Source of the DNA: VRUE01 sp963727465
Lineage (GTDB): Bacteria; Actinomycetota; Thermoleophilia; Solirubrobacterales; 70-9
Assembly (NCBI GenBank): GCA_963727465.1
Contig: CAVSGL010000003.1
Span: forward strand, 62,001-126,000
DNA: 64,000 nucleotides
Direction of reading: 5' to 3'
Shown here: positions 1-6,914 of the stretch, piece after piece
Numbering within the stretch: position 1 is the stretch's first letter
How the letters are laid out: each line of letters opens with the position of its first letter
Translations under genes and position numbers: made by a program
The notes under the pieces: generated by a model
Database searches by the model: none
What the model saw: only the letters and a program-made list of their open reading frames with translations
Told to the model about the DNA's origin: nothing

Positions 1-144
1 GTAGGCGCCGTAGACGAGGCTGAGGTTGCCGACGCGGGCGTTCTCCTGGGCGAAGACGGCGGCGAACCCGGCGCTGAGCAGCAGCGCCACGGGAATCAGG
101 GCGAGCAGCTCGCGGTTGCGCGCGGAGGACCTCAGCGCCGACAT
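1..144 (-). CDS. FtsW/RodA/SpoVE-family protein, N-terminal fragment
   Basis: The gene runs off the left edge, so only 48 codons are visible from an ATG at 142-144. They encode a short polar N-terminus and a hydrophobic segment (about residues 14-30), followed by AVFAQENARVG. It lies 19 bases downstream of the PstP-like phosphatase gene on the same strand. In actinobacteria the order fhaA-fhaB-pstP is followed by rodA/ftsW, a cell-wall polymerase of the SEDS family, and that synteny is the main reason for the call. The conserved SEDS motifs lie outside the window, so the family assignment is inference. Confidence 0.55.
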   Translation of the reverse strand, partial: MSALRSSARNRELLALIPVALLLSAGFAAVFAQENARVGNLSLVYGAY

Positions 145-163
145 CGGGAATCGCGCTCCGCGC

Positions 164-1345
164 TCAAGGAATCCCCTGGCTGCGTTCGATGTCTTCGATC
201 AGCGAGACCGCGTCGGCGCGCGAGCGCACGTCGTGGCCGGCGACCGCGTCGCGGCGCTTGCGGCCGAGCGACCCGCTCTGCACCGGGCTGGCGTACTGCT
301 CTTCGTAGAGGGAGATGCCGAAGGGGAGCTCGTAGGGCAGCCCACGGTAGAGGGCGACGCGGCCGCCGTCGTCGGTGCCGAGGAACCAGGCCTGGCGGTT
401 GCCGTACCAGGCGCCGAAGCCGATCGCGGCGAGGATCGCGGCCACGGCGAGCAGCTTGGCCGCCGTGCGCAGGCCGCGGCGGGGCCGCTTCGCGGCGAGC
501 TGCTCGCGCCGTTTCTGCGCGGCCTCCGCGGCCGCCCGGCGGCGCACCTCGGTCGCGGTCAGGCCGGCCTGCTCGGCGGCGCTGCCGATCAGCGTCGCCT
601 CCTCGGGCCGCTCCCCCAGGGGCGCGGCGGCGTCGCCGAGGCGGAAGGCGAGCGCCGTGATGTTGTCGCGCCCGCCCGCCCCGTTGGCCTCGTCGACCAG
701 CGTCCGCACCGCCTCGCGCATCGAGCCCGCCGCGGCGAGCACGGCGGCGATCCGCTGCTCGCTGACCATCGTCGTCAGCCCGTCCGAGCAGAGCAGGAAG
801 AGGTCGCCCGGCGAGGCCGGCACGGTCTGCACGTCGACCTCGACCTGGGGCTCGGGACCGAGCGCGCGGGTGATGATCGAGCGCTGCGGGTGGTCCTCCG
901 CCTGGGCGTCGGTGATCTGGCCCTTGCGCCGCATCTCCTCGACCAGCGAGTGGTCGCGCGTGAGCTGTTCGAGCTTGCCGCGCCGCAGGCGGTAGGCACG
1001 GCTGTCGCCGACGTGGCCGATCGCGACCTCTTCGGCGGCCGGATCGAGGATCGCCGCGGTGATCGTCGTCCCCATCCCCGCGCGCGAGGCGTCGGCGCGG
1101 GCGAGTTCGTGGATGCGCCGGTTGGCGGCTTCGATCGTCTCGCGCAGGAAGCCCTCCGGCGGGCCCTCGGGCAGGTCGCGGTCGAAGGCGTCGGCGGCGG
1201 CTTTCGAGGCGACCTCTCCCGCCTGGGCGCCGCCCATGCCGTCGGCGACGACGAAGATCGGCGCGCGGACGAAGAGCGAGTCCTCATTCTCGCTGCGCTG
1301 CCGGCCGGTGTCGGTGCGGAAGGCCTGGTCGTCGACGCGCAGCAC
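164..1345 (-). CDS. pstP: PP2C-family Ser/Thr protein phosphatase (PstP-like)
   Basis: Metal-dependent phosphatase expected to reverse Ser/Thr kinase phosphorylation of cell-division and cell-wall proteins. PP2C motifs are in order: ADGMGG at 34-39 (first metal aspartate), HVGDSR at 111-116, CSDGL at 186-190 and GGRDNIT at 224-230. A basic linker leads to one membrane helix at about 298-314, then roughly 80 extracytoplasmic residues; this is the PstP layout of cytoplasmic catalytic domain plus membrane anchor. The start is GTG at 1345, directly abutting the fhaB stop codon, so the two are probably translationally coupled. The tail beyond the membrane helix has no recognisable domain. Confidence 0.92.
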   Translation of the reverse strand: MLRVDDQAFRTDTGRQRSENEDSLFVRAPIFVVADGMGGAQAGEVASKAAADAFDRDLPEGPPEGFLRETIEAANRRIHELARADASRAGMGTTITAAILDPAAEEVAIGHVGDSRAYRLRRGKLEQLTRDHSLVEEMRRKGQITDAQAEDHPQRSIITRALGPEPQVEVDVQTVPASPGDLFLLCSDGLTTMVSEQRIAAVLAAAGSMREAVRTLVDEANGAGGRDNITALAFRLGDAAAPLGERPEEATLIGSAAEQAGLTATEVRRRAAAEAAQKRREQLAAKRPRRGLRTAAKLLAVAAILAAIGFGAWYGNRQAWFLGTDDGGRVALYRGLPYELPFGISLYEEQYASPVQSGSLGRKRRDAVAGHDVRSRADAVSLIEDIERSQGIP

Positions 1346-1822
1346 CTAGCCTCCCCCTGCCTCGAACTTGAACTCGGTGTCGCCGATCCGCACCACGTCG
1401 CCGTCGATCAGCTCCGCCTCGCCGTGCAGCTCGGCGTCGTTGAGCAGGGTGCCGTTGGTCGAGCGCATGTCTTCGACGTAGGCGCGCCCTTCGCGCGTGA
1501 ACACCCGCGCGTGCAGGCCGGAGGCGTAGCGGTCGTCGATCTGCAAATCGGCTTCCTGGGAGCGGCCGATCGAGAGGCCGCCGATCAGGTCGAAGCGCTC
1601 GCCCTCGCGCAGGCCGCCGCCGCGCAGCGCGACCAGCCAGGCGTCGCCCCCCGCCGCCGCGCCCTCGTAGGCGGGAACCGGGTGGAAACCGGTCGCATCG
1701 GGGGCAGGGGCCACCGTCCCCCGCAGGTCCTTGAGCGCGCTGCGCGCGATCCAGAGCAGGAACAGGTAGAGGACGGCGAGGAAGCCGAACTTCAAGGCGA
1801 CACTGATCGGTTCGTAGTCCAC
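1346..1822 (-). CDS. fhaB: FHA-domain membrane protein (FhaB/FipA-like)
   Basis: A 158-residue protein with an N-terminal membrane helix at about 10-28 (VALKFGFLAVLYLFLLWIA) and a C-terminal forkhead-associated domain that binds phosphothreonine. FHA landmarks are GRSQEADLQI near 86, SGLHARV near 101 and STNGTLLND near 121. In mycobacteria FhaB couples kinase signals to cell division and peptidoglycan synthesis. It sits between fhaA (97-base gap) and pstP (zero gap), the conserved actinobacterial order. Confidence 0.9.
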   Translation of the reverse strand: MDYEPISVALKFGFLAVLYLFLLWIARSALKDLRGTVAPAPDATGFHPVPAYEGAAAGGDAWLVALRGGGLREGERFDLIGGLSIGRSQEADLQIDDRYASGLHARVFTREGRAYVEDMRSTNGTLLNDAELHGEAELIDGDVVRIGDTEFKFEAGGG

Positions 1823-1918
1823 GCGGTCAGCACACTAGAGCCAACTGAGGCAGCAATTACTTTTCGCGCTTCGCTCGCCGCACGAAGAATCAGATAATGA
1901 CGTTTGCTCGCTCCGCGC

Positions 1919-2689
1919 TCACGGCTCGATGTCGAATTTGAAGGTCGTGGTCCCCAGGGTGACCTGGTCGCCGGATTTGAGCCGGGTCGAGCCGACGCGC
2001 CGCCCGTTGACCTTGATCCCGTTGGTCGAGCCGAGGTCGGCGATCGTCCACTCGCCGCGCGGCGAGCGGCGCAGCTCGGCGTGGTGGCGGGAGACGTTGG
2101 GGTCGCGCAGGACGCAGTCGGCGTCGCGCGAGCGGCCGATCGTCGAGCGCTCGCCGTCGAGCACGTAGCGGCGGTCGTCGACGGTGACGATCGCCCGCGT
2201 CGTCACGGCGGGGCGGCGCGAGGGCGCCTCCGGCTCCGCGGACGGCTTCTCGCGCACCGCCGAGTAGACCATCGTGTGCCCCTCCTCCCCCTGGCTCGGC
2301 GCCTCGCCCTCGTGCGCCGGCGGCTTGACCATGCGCGGCTGGATCCCGAACTCGCCGAGCCGCAGGCGCTCGTCGGTCTCGAAGGCGACGGTCGGGCGGG
2401 TCAGCAGGTCGTAGCTGCGGCGGCGGGCGTGCTCGAGCAGGTAGCCGGCGAGCTCCTGCTCGAGCGAGCGCTCGTAGCCCTCCAGACGGCTGCGGTCCTT
2501 GGGCGAGAGGTAGACCGTGTACTCGTTGGGGACGTAGACGCGGGCGACCCCGGCGGTCTTGTGCGCGTCCATCTCCTTGGCCAGCTTGCGGGCCAGTTCG
2601 ACCGGCTGCACCTCGGAGCTGAAGGCGCGACTGAACACCCCCTCGACCAGGCCTTCGATCCGACTCTCGAGGTTGCGCAGAACGCCGAT
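1919..2689 (-). CDS. fhaA: FhaA: DUF3662 domain plus C-terminal FHA domain
   Basis: Adaptor with an N-terminal DUF3662 region (SSEVQPVELARKLAKEMD) and a C-terminal FHA domain (IGRSRDADCVL, SRHHAEL, STNGIKVNG) joined by a polar linker. The first canonical start, GTG at 2638, would cut off the conserved DUF3662 opening. The frame stays open upstream and encodes GVLRNLESRIEGLVEG, which matches how FhaA proteins normally begin. It is preceded by ATC at 2687-2689, with AGGA seven bases before it and an in-frame TAG just upstream. I therefore extend the gene to an ATC start; GTG at 2638 is the conservative alternative. FhaA orthologues regulate MurJ-dependent lipid II export. Confidence 0.85.
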   Translation of the reverse strand: MGVLRNLESRIEGLVEGVFSRAFSSEVQPVELARKLAKEMDAHKTAGVARVYVPNEYTVYLSPKDRSRLEGYERSLEQELAGYLLEHARRRSYDLLTRPTVAFETDERLRLGEFGIQPRMVKPPAHEGEAPSQGEEGHTMVYSAVREKPSAEPEAPSRRPAVTTRAIVTVDDRRYVLDGERSTIGRSRDADCVLRDPNVSRHHAELRRSPRGEWTIADLGSTNGIKVNGRRVGSTRLKSGDQVTLGTTTFKFDIEP

Positions 2690-2718
2690 CGGGAAATCCT
2701 AGAGAGGCGCCAAACCGG

Positions 2719-2765
2719 GCGCGGTCGAGTTTATCGTCGCTATGCGGGTAAAACCTCGACCGCGC
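2719..2765 (-). terminator. Palindromic intergenic repeat (copy 1), probable terminator of the kinase gene
   Basis: Eleven-base perfect arms GCGCGGTCGAG and CTCGACCGCGC surround a 25-base centre with TTTA/TAAA next to the arms. It lies 7 bases past the kinase stop codon and before fhaA on the same strand. A second copy with the same arms and a similar centre (CGCTATnCGG) is at 29498-29542, also directly behind a minus-strand stop codon. Position and symmetry favour transcription termination or an mRNA 3' end. Confidence 0.6.
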
Positions 2766-2772
2766 ATGGTCG

Positions 2773-3690
2773 TCATGGGAAGACGACGCCGTGGCCGAGG
2801 GCGAGCCAGGCGCCGAGCATCGCGGCGGCGGCGAGCGCCCCGGCGCGCAGGCCGAACGCGGTGCGGGCCTCGCGCAGGTCGTCGGCGAGCGAGTCGAGCG
2901 AGCCCTCCAGCGCCTCGCCGAGCTGCTCCAGCGTCGGCCGGCGCGAGGGCCGCGCCTGGAGCGCCGCGTCGATCGTGTCGCTGAGCTCGCGCGGCAGATC
3001 CGGCCGCAGGCGGCGCAGCGGCCGCGGCCGGGCGCCGATCGCGCGCGCGGTGGCGGCCGGGGTCGCACGGCGGTTCGGGTTCTCGCCCGCCCAGCACTCG
3101 TAGAGCGTCAGCGCGAGCGAGTAGACGTCGGCCTCGGCGCCCGCCTCGCGGCCTTCGGCCTGCTCGGGCGCCATGTAGGCGAGGGTGCCGACGACGTCGC
3201 CGGGGGCGGTCAGCGAGGCCCCGTCGGCGAGGCGGGCGATGCCGAAGTCCATCAGCTTGGCGCGGAACTCCCCCTCGGGCGCGACGAGGACGTTGTGCGG
3301 CTTGATGTCGCGGTGGACGACGCCGCGCGCGTGGGCGTGGTCGAGCGCCTCGCAGAGGTCGGCGCCGAGCTCGCCGATTTCGCGGTCGCTGAGCGAGCCT
3401 TCGGCGCTCAGCCGATCCAGGGTCGAGCCCTCGACCAGCTCGGTGACGAGCAGGGCGTTGCCGTCCTCCTCCCCCATCTCGTAGAGCGTGACGATGCCGG
3501 GATGGTTGAGCCGCGCCGACGCCTGCGCCTCGCGCATGACCCGCCTGCCGGCCTCGCCGCGCGACTCGATCGCCTTGACCGCCACCGTGCGCTCGAGCCG
3601 GCCGTCCCAGGCCTCGTAGACGACGCCGAAGCCGCCGCTGCCGATGCGGCGCTCGATCAGAAAGCGGTTGAGAACGAGGGAACCGACCAA
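2773..3690 (-). CDS. Membrane-anchored Ser/Thr protein kinase (Hanks type)
   Basis: Eukaryotic-like kinase of 305 residues: glycine loop GSGGFGVVY at 17-25, catalytic Lys39 in VAVK, HRDIKPHN with Asp128, DFG at 148-150 and APE at 174-176. After the kinase domain comes a short juxtamembrane region and one hydrophobic helix near 285-303 ending in a very short tail, so there is no PASTA or other extracellular sensor. It heads the fhaA-fhaB-pstP cluster and probably phosphorylates those FHA partners. Its smaller architecture argues against a PknB orthologue and closer to a PknA-type kinase; that distinction is inference. Confidence 0.9.
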   Translation of the reverse strand: MVGSLVLNRFLIERRIGSGGFGVVYEAWDGRLERTVAVKAIESRGEAGRRVMREAQASARLNHPGIVTLYEMGEEDGNALLVTELVEGSTLDRLSAEGSLSDREIGELGADLCEALDHAHARGVVHRDIKPHNVLVAPEGEFRAKLMDFGIARLADGASLTAPGDVVGTLAYMAPEQAEGREAGAEADVYSLALTLYECWAGENPNRRATPAATARAIGARPRPLRRLRPDLPRELSDTIDAALQARPSRRPTLEQLGEALEGSLDSLADDLREARTAFGLRAGALAAAAMLGAWLALGHGVVFP

Positions 3691-3745
3691 GACTCCTTCG
3701 AGTTCGCCGCGATTCCGCTTCCTCCTGCGACATACTCCCTGCTAC

Positions 3746-4783
3746 TTGGAGGATTCGCCCGCAACCCAGCCGGGGCGCCGCGCGCGCCCGCCACGCCGCC
3801 CCGAGCGGCAGCAGATCCTGCTGCGCCGCGGACTCGCGCTCGGCGCCGGCCTGCTGATCCTGATCCTGATCGTGCTCGGCGTGCGCGGCTGCCTCAACGC
3901 CCGCAAGCACCGAGCGCTGAGCGACTACTCGCGCAACGTCACCCAGATCCTCGACGAGACCAAGCAGACGAGCAAGTCGTTCTTCGGCAAGCTCTCCGAC
4001 CCGGGCGAACTCTCGGTCACCGAGTTCGTCGCCGAGGTCAACGCCGACCGCAGCGCGATGGACAACTACGTCTCGCGGATCGACTCGCTCGACACGCCCG
4101 GCGACATGAGCAGCGCCCAGCGCTCGCTCGAGCTGGTCTACGAGCTGCGCGGCGCGGCGATGACCGAAATCGCCGACAGGATGAGCACGGCGCTGGGCGA
4201 CGTCGGGGCGAAGAAGGCGACCGAAGCGATCACCAAGCAGATGGGCGTGCTGGCGGCGAGCGACGTCGTCTTCGGCCAGGTCGCGCGGCCGGAAATCAAC
4301 GGGGTCCTGGCCGACAACGGGATCGACGGCGACGACGTGCCGAAGAGCGAATTCGTCCCCGAAGGGACCAAGTGGCTGGAAGAAAGCGCGGTCAGCTCGG
4401 CGCTCGGCTCGGTCAGCGGCTCCAGCGGCACGGCGACCCCGGGCGTGCACGGGCTCGGCCTGCTCGGGACCAGCGTCAACGGCACCGAACTCTCGAGCGA
4501 AGAAACGACCGGCGTCGAAGCCGAAGAAACGCCGGAAGTCGAAGTGCGGGTGCAGAACCAGGGCGACTCGACCGAGAACGGGGTCACCGTCAAGGTGACG
4601 GTCAACGGCAACACGCTGACCGGAGACATCAGCACGCTCGAAGCGGGCGCCGAAGAAACCGCGACGATCCCGCTGACGCCGGCGCCGAAGGGCGAAGCGA
4701 CGCTGGAAGTCGAAGTCGAACCGGTGCCGGGCGAGGAAATCTCCGAAAACAACGAAGCCAGCTACACCGTCGTCTTCGAATGA
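3746..4783 (+). CDS. Exported/anchored protein with C-terminal CARDB-like beta domain
   Basis: Basic N-terminus (RRARPPRRPERQ), one membrane helix (LALGAGLLILILIVLGV), a helical extracytoplasmic region and a C-terminal beta-sandwich-like segment (VEVRVQNQGDSTENGVTVKV to ISENNEASYTVVF) typical of CARDB/NEW3 adhesion-like domains. Function unknown. The start is uncertain: TTG at 3746 is the best in-frame codon near the divergent kinase gene, while an ATG at 3644 would overlap that gene. Glu codons switch from mostly GAG in the first half to almost only GAA in the second half, unlike pheA next door. The gene ends 11 bases before pheA and is probably cotranscribed with it. Confidence 0.75.
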   Translation: MEDSPATQPGRRARPPRRPERQQILLRRGLALGAGLLILILIVLGVRGCLNARKHRALSDYSRNVTQILDETKQTSKSFFGKLSDPGELSVTEFVAEVNADRSAMDNYVSRIDSLDTPGDMSSAQRSLELVYELRGAAMTEIADRMSTALGDVGAKKATEAITKQMGVLAASDVVFGQVARPEINGVLADNGIDGDDVPKSEFVPEGTKWLEESAVSSALGSVSGSSGTATPGVHGLGLLGTSVNGTELSSEETTGVEAEETPEVEVRVQNQGDSTENGVTVKVTVNGNTLTGDISTLEAGAEETATIPLTPAPKGEATLEVEVEPVPGEEISENNEASYTVVFE

Positions 4784-4794
4784 GGCGGCCCTAG

Positions 4795-5634
4795 ATGCGG
4801 GTCTCCTTCCTCGGGCCGGCGGGGACGTTCACCGAAGACGCCCTGCGCGAGGCGGCGCCGGCTGGCGAGGACATCGAGCTGGCGCGGATGCCGACCGTCC
4901 ACGACGCGATCCTCGCGGTCGAGCGGGGCGAGAGCGAGCGCGCCTTCGTGCCCTTCGAGAACTCGATCGAGGGATCGGTGCGCAGCACGCTCGACACGCT
5001 CGCCTTCGAGACCGACGCGGCGACGATCGTCGGCGAGCACGACTTCCGCGTGCACGCCCACCTGATCGCGCGCGAGGGGGTCGATCTGAGCGACATCGCC
5101 GCCGTGCTCTCGCATCCGCAGCCGCTCGCCCAGTGCGCGGGCTTCCTGCGCGAGCAGCTGCCCGGCGTCGAACGGCGCAGCGTCAGCAGCACGGCCGAGG
5201 CGGTGCGCATGGTCGGCGAGTCGGTGCGGCCCTGGGCGGCGATCGGGGCGCGGGCGGCCGCCGACCTCTACGGCTGCGTCGTGCTGTGCGAGGGGATCGA
5301 GGACGAGGCCGACAACGTCACCCGCTTCGTCTGGATCGCCCCGGCCGGGGCCGGGCCGAGCGGCGGGGCCGGGCCGCAGCGGACCTCGCTGGTCTTCTCC
5401 GAGCTCGGCGCCGACCACCCCGGGGCCCTGGTCGAGGCCCTGAAGGAGTTCTCCGACCGCGGCGTCAACCTCAGCCGGATCGAGTCGCGCCCGCTGCGCC
5501 GCGGGCTCGGTCGCTACATGTTCTTCTGCGACCTCGAAGGAGGCGTGGGGGACGAGCCGGTCGGCGCCGCGCTGGAGGCCCTGCGCGGCAAGGCCGAGTC
5601 GGTCCGGATCCTCGGCTCATACCCGAGGGGATAG
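4795..5634 (+). CDS. pheA: Prephenate dehydratase
   Basis: Converts prephenate to phenylpyruvate in phenylalanine synthesis. The 279-residue protein begins MRVSFLGPAGTFTEDAL, carries the PFENSIEG motif, the catalytic-site DNVTRFVWIA motif, and a C-terminal ACT domain (LKEFSDRGVNLSRIESRPLR) for phenylalanine feedback. This is the stand-alone PDT-ACT architecture of actinobacteria, without chorismate mutase. The stop codon lies inside the left arm of a 20-bp hairpin that should terminate the transcript. Confidence 0.95.
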   Translation: MRVSFLGPAGTFTEDALREAAPAGEDIELARMPTVHDAILAVERGESERAFVPFENSIEGSVRSTLDTLAFETDAATIVGEHDFRVHAHLIAREGVDLSDIAAVLSHPQPLAQCAGFLREQLPGVERRSVSSTAEAVRMVGESVRPWAAIGARAAADLYGCVVLCEGIEDEADNVTRFVWIAPAGAGPSGGAGPQRTSLVFSELGADHPGALVEALKEFSDRGVNLSRIESRPLRRGLGRYMFFCDLEGGVGDEPVGAALEALRGKAESVRILGSYPRG

Positions 5635-5712
5635 GGATGTCTCCCGCCCGGACTCGCTCGCTTCGCTCGCTCTGAGTATCCGCCCGTTCGGGAGACATCC
5701 CTATCCCCTTTT
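5627..5712 (+). terminator. Long hairpin terminator with an inserted GAGCGAGCG-type element
   Basis: Perfect 20-bp arms at 5627-5646 and 5689-5708 are followed by TTTT at 5709-5712, so this reads as an intrinsic terminator for pheA. Instead of a short loop it holds 42 bases. On the minus strand this insert reads GAGCGAGCGAAGCGAGCGA followed by GTCCGGG, the core also found in hairpins at 18287-18425 and 28563-28695. Confidence 0.75.
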
Positions 5713-5739
5713 CGCGCATGCGTAGAATTCCCGAACAAG

Positions 5740-6246
5740 ATGGCACGGGTTCTTGTGCTCAATGCAACGTATGAGCCGATCAACGTCTGCACGTTGAGGA
5801 GGGCAGCTGTGCTGCTGCTCAAGGAGAAAGCGGAGCTGCTGGAGCGGCGCGAGGGGGCGATCCACTCCGAGCACATGACGATGGAGCGGCCCGACGTGAT
5901 CCGCCTCGTCAGCTACGTCAAGGTCCCGCGCGAGGCCCACCGGCGCAAGATCACCCGGCGCGCGGTGCTCGCCCGCGACTCCTGGACCTGCCAGTACTGC
6001 GGCTCGACCAAGTCCGGCCTGACCGTCGACCACGTGATCCCGCGCAGCCGCGGCGGCAAGTCGGTCTGGGGCAACATCGTCGCCGCCTGCGCGAGCTGCA
6101 ACCGGCGCAAGGGCAACCGCCTGCCGCACGAGATCCAGATGCACCCGAAGAAGTCGCCCAAGGCGCCCGGGCCGAGCATCTTCATCCAGGTCGCCAGCCC
6201 GAACATCCCGCCGGCCTGGCAGCAGTACCTGCCCGTGGCGGCCTGA
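5740..6246 (+). CDS. HNH endonuclease family protein (McrA-like)
   Basis: A 168-residue protein whose C-terminal half holds an HNH nuclease with a zinc-binding frame: WTCQYCGS (first CxxC), LTVDHVIPRSRGG (catalytic His region), WGNIVAACASCNRRKGN (Asn and second CxxC). The N-terminus (ARVLVLNATYEPINVC) is the conserved opening of a widespread stand-alone actinobacterial HNH family of unknown cellular role. A TAGAAT hexamer at 5719-5724 about 15 bases before the ATG is a candidate -10 element, implying a very short leader. Confidence 0.88.
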   Translation: MARVLVLNATYEPINVCTLRRAAVLLLKEKAELLERREGAIHSEHMTMERPDVIRLVSYVKVPREAHRRKITRRAVLARDSWTCQYCGSTKSGLTVDHVIPRSRGGKSVWGNIVAACASCNRRKGNRLPHEIQMHPKKSPKAPGPSIFIQVASPNIPPAWQQYLPVAA

Positions 6247-6333
6247 CCGGGCGATATCCGCGTCTTCGCGGCCCTGGGCCGTTCGGCCCATGCCGCTCCG
6301 GCGATCCGTTCATCCTGCACTAGGCTCGCGGCC

Positions 6334-6912
6334 ATGAAGAGAAAGGTGTCGGTCCTCGTCCTGCCCGTCCTCGCCGCCATGCTGCTCGCGCCCGCGGGCG
6401 CCGGCGCCGTGTTGCCCCCTCTGCCCGTCTTCCACAAAGCGCCGAAGGTGATCGTGCCGACCCAGCTCGCCGGCGTCCGGCTGGGGATGACGACCGCCGC
6501 CGTCCGGCGGCTACTGAGCGATCCCGGGAACTGTCCCCAGGACGCCTACGCGAGCTGCACCTGGGGCGACGTGGAAAGCACCGGACAGCTGCTGGTCAGC
6601 ACCGCGGCGGCCGGCAGGGTCGAAGCCGTCTCGCTCTCGTCGCGTTACGCGCACGGACCGACCTACCACTACCACTACATCCCCAGCGTCGCGCCGCCGC
6701 TGACCAGGATCAAGACCCGCGAGGGCATCGGCATCGGCTCGCCCCTGAAACGCGTGGTTCGGAAGTACCCCGGCGGCGAAAGAGGGGCCGCCAACGAAAA
6801 CGAACTGATCACCTACACGCTCCGCGGCAAGAACAGCGCGCTGGACTTCGTCGCCCTGCGCAAATCCCGCAAGATCGTCGAAATCCACCTCAAGCGCTCA
6901 CACGTCGGCTGA
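6334..6912 (+). CDS. Secreted protein of unknown function
   Basis: 192 residues with a clear signal peptide (MKRKVSVLVLPVLAAMLLAP, cleavage near AGA). The mature part has the repeated element VRLGMTTAAVRRLL and GIGIGSPLKRVVRKYPG, which resembles the paired beta-alpha units of small secreted LpqN/SmpA-like folds, but I do not recognise a family. Two cysteines (NCPQDAYASC) could form a disulfide. It ends two bases from the convergent gyrA stop codon. Glu codons are mainly GAA. Confidence 0.8.
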   Translation: MKRKVSVLVLPVLAAMLLAPAGAGAVLPPLPVFHKAPKVIVPTQLAGVRLGMTTAAVRRLLSDPGNCPQDAYASCTWGDVESTGQLLVSTAAAGRVEAVSLSSRYAHGPTYHYHYIPSVAPPLTRIKTREGIGIGSPLKRVVRKYPGGERGAANENELITYTLRGKNSALDFVALRKSRKIVEIHLKRSHVG

Positions 6913-6914
6913 CT

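Noticed and set aside
26..1897. Long plus-strand open frame of 623 codons
   Set aside because: Antisense to pstP and fhaB, whose motifs are unmistakable; high GC makes long shadow frames common.
1823..1918. Possible copy of the GAGCGAGCG repeat between fhaB and fhaA
   Set aside because: Only short GCGAGCGAAGCGCG-like matches, no enclosing stem.
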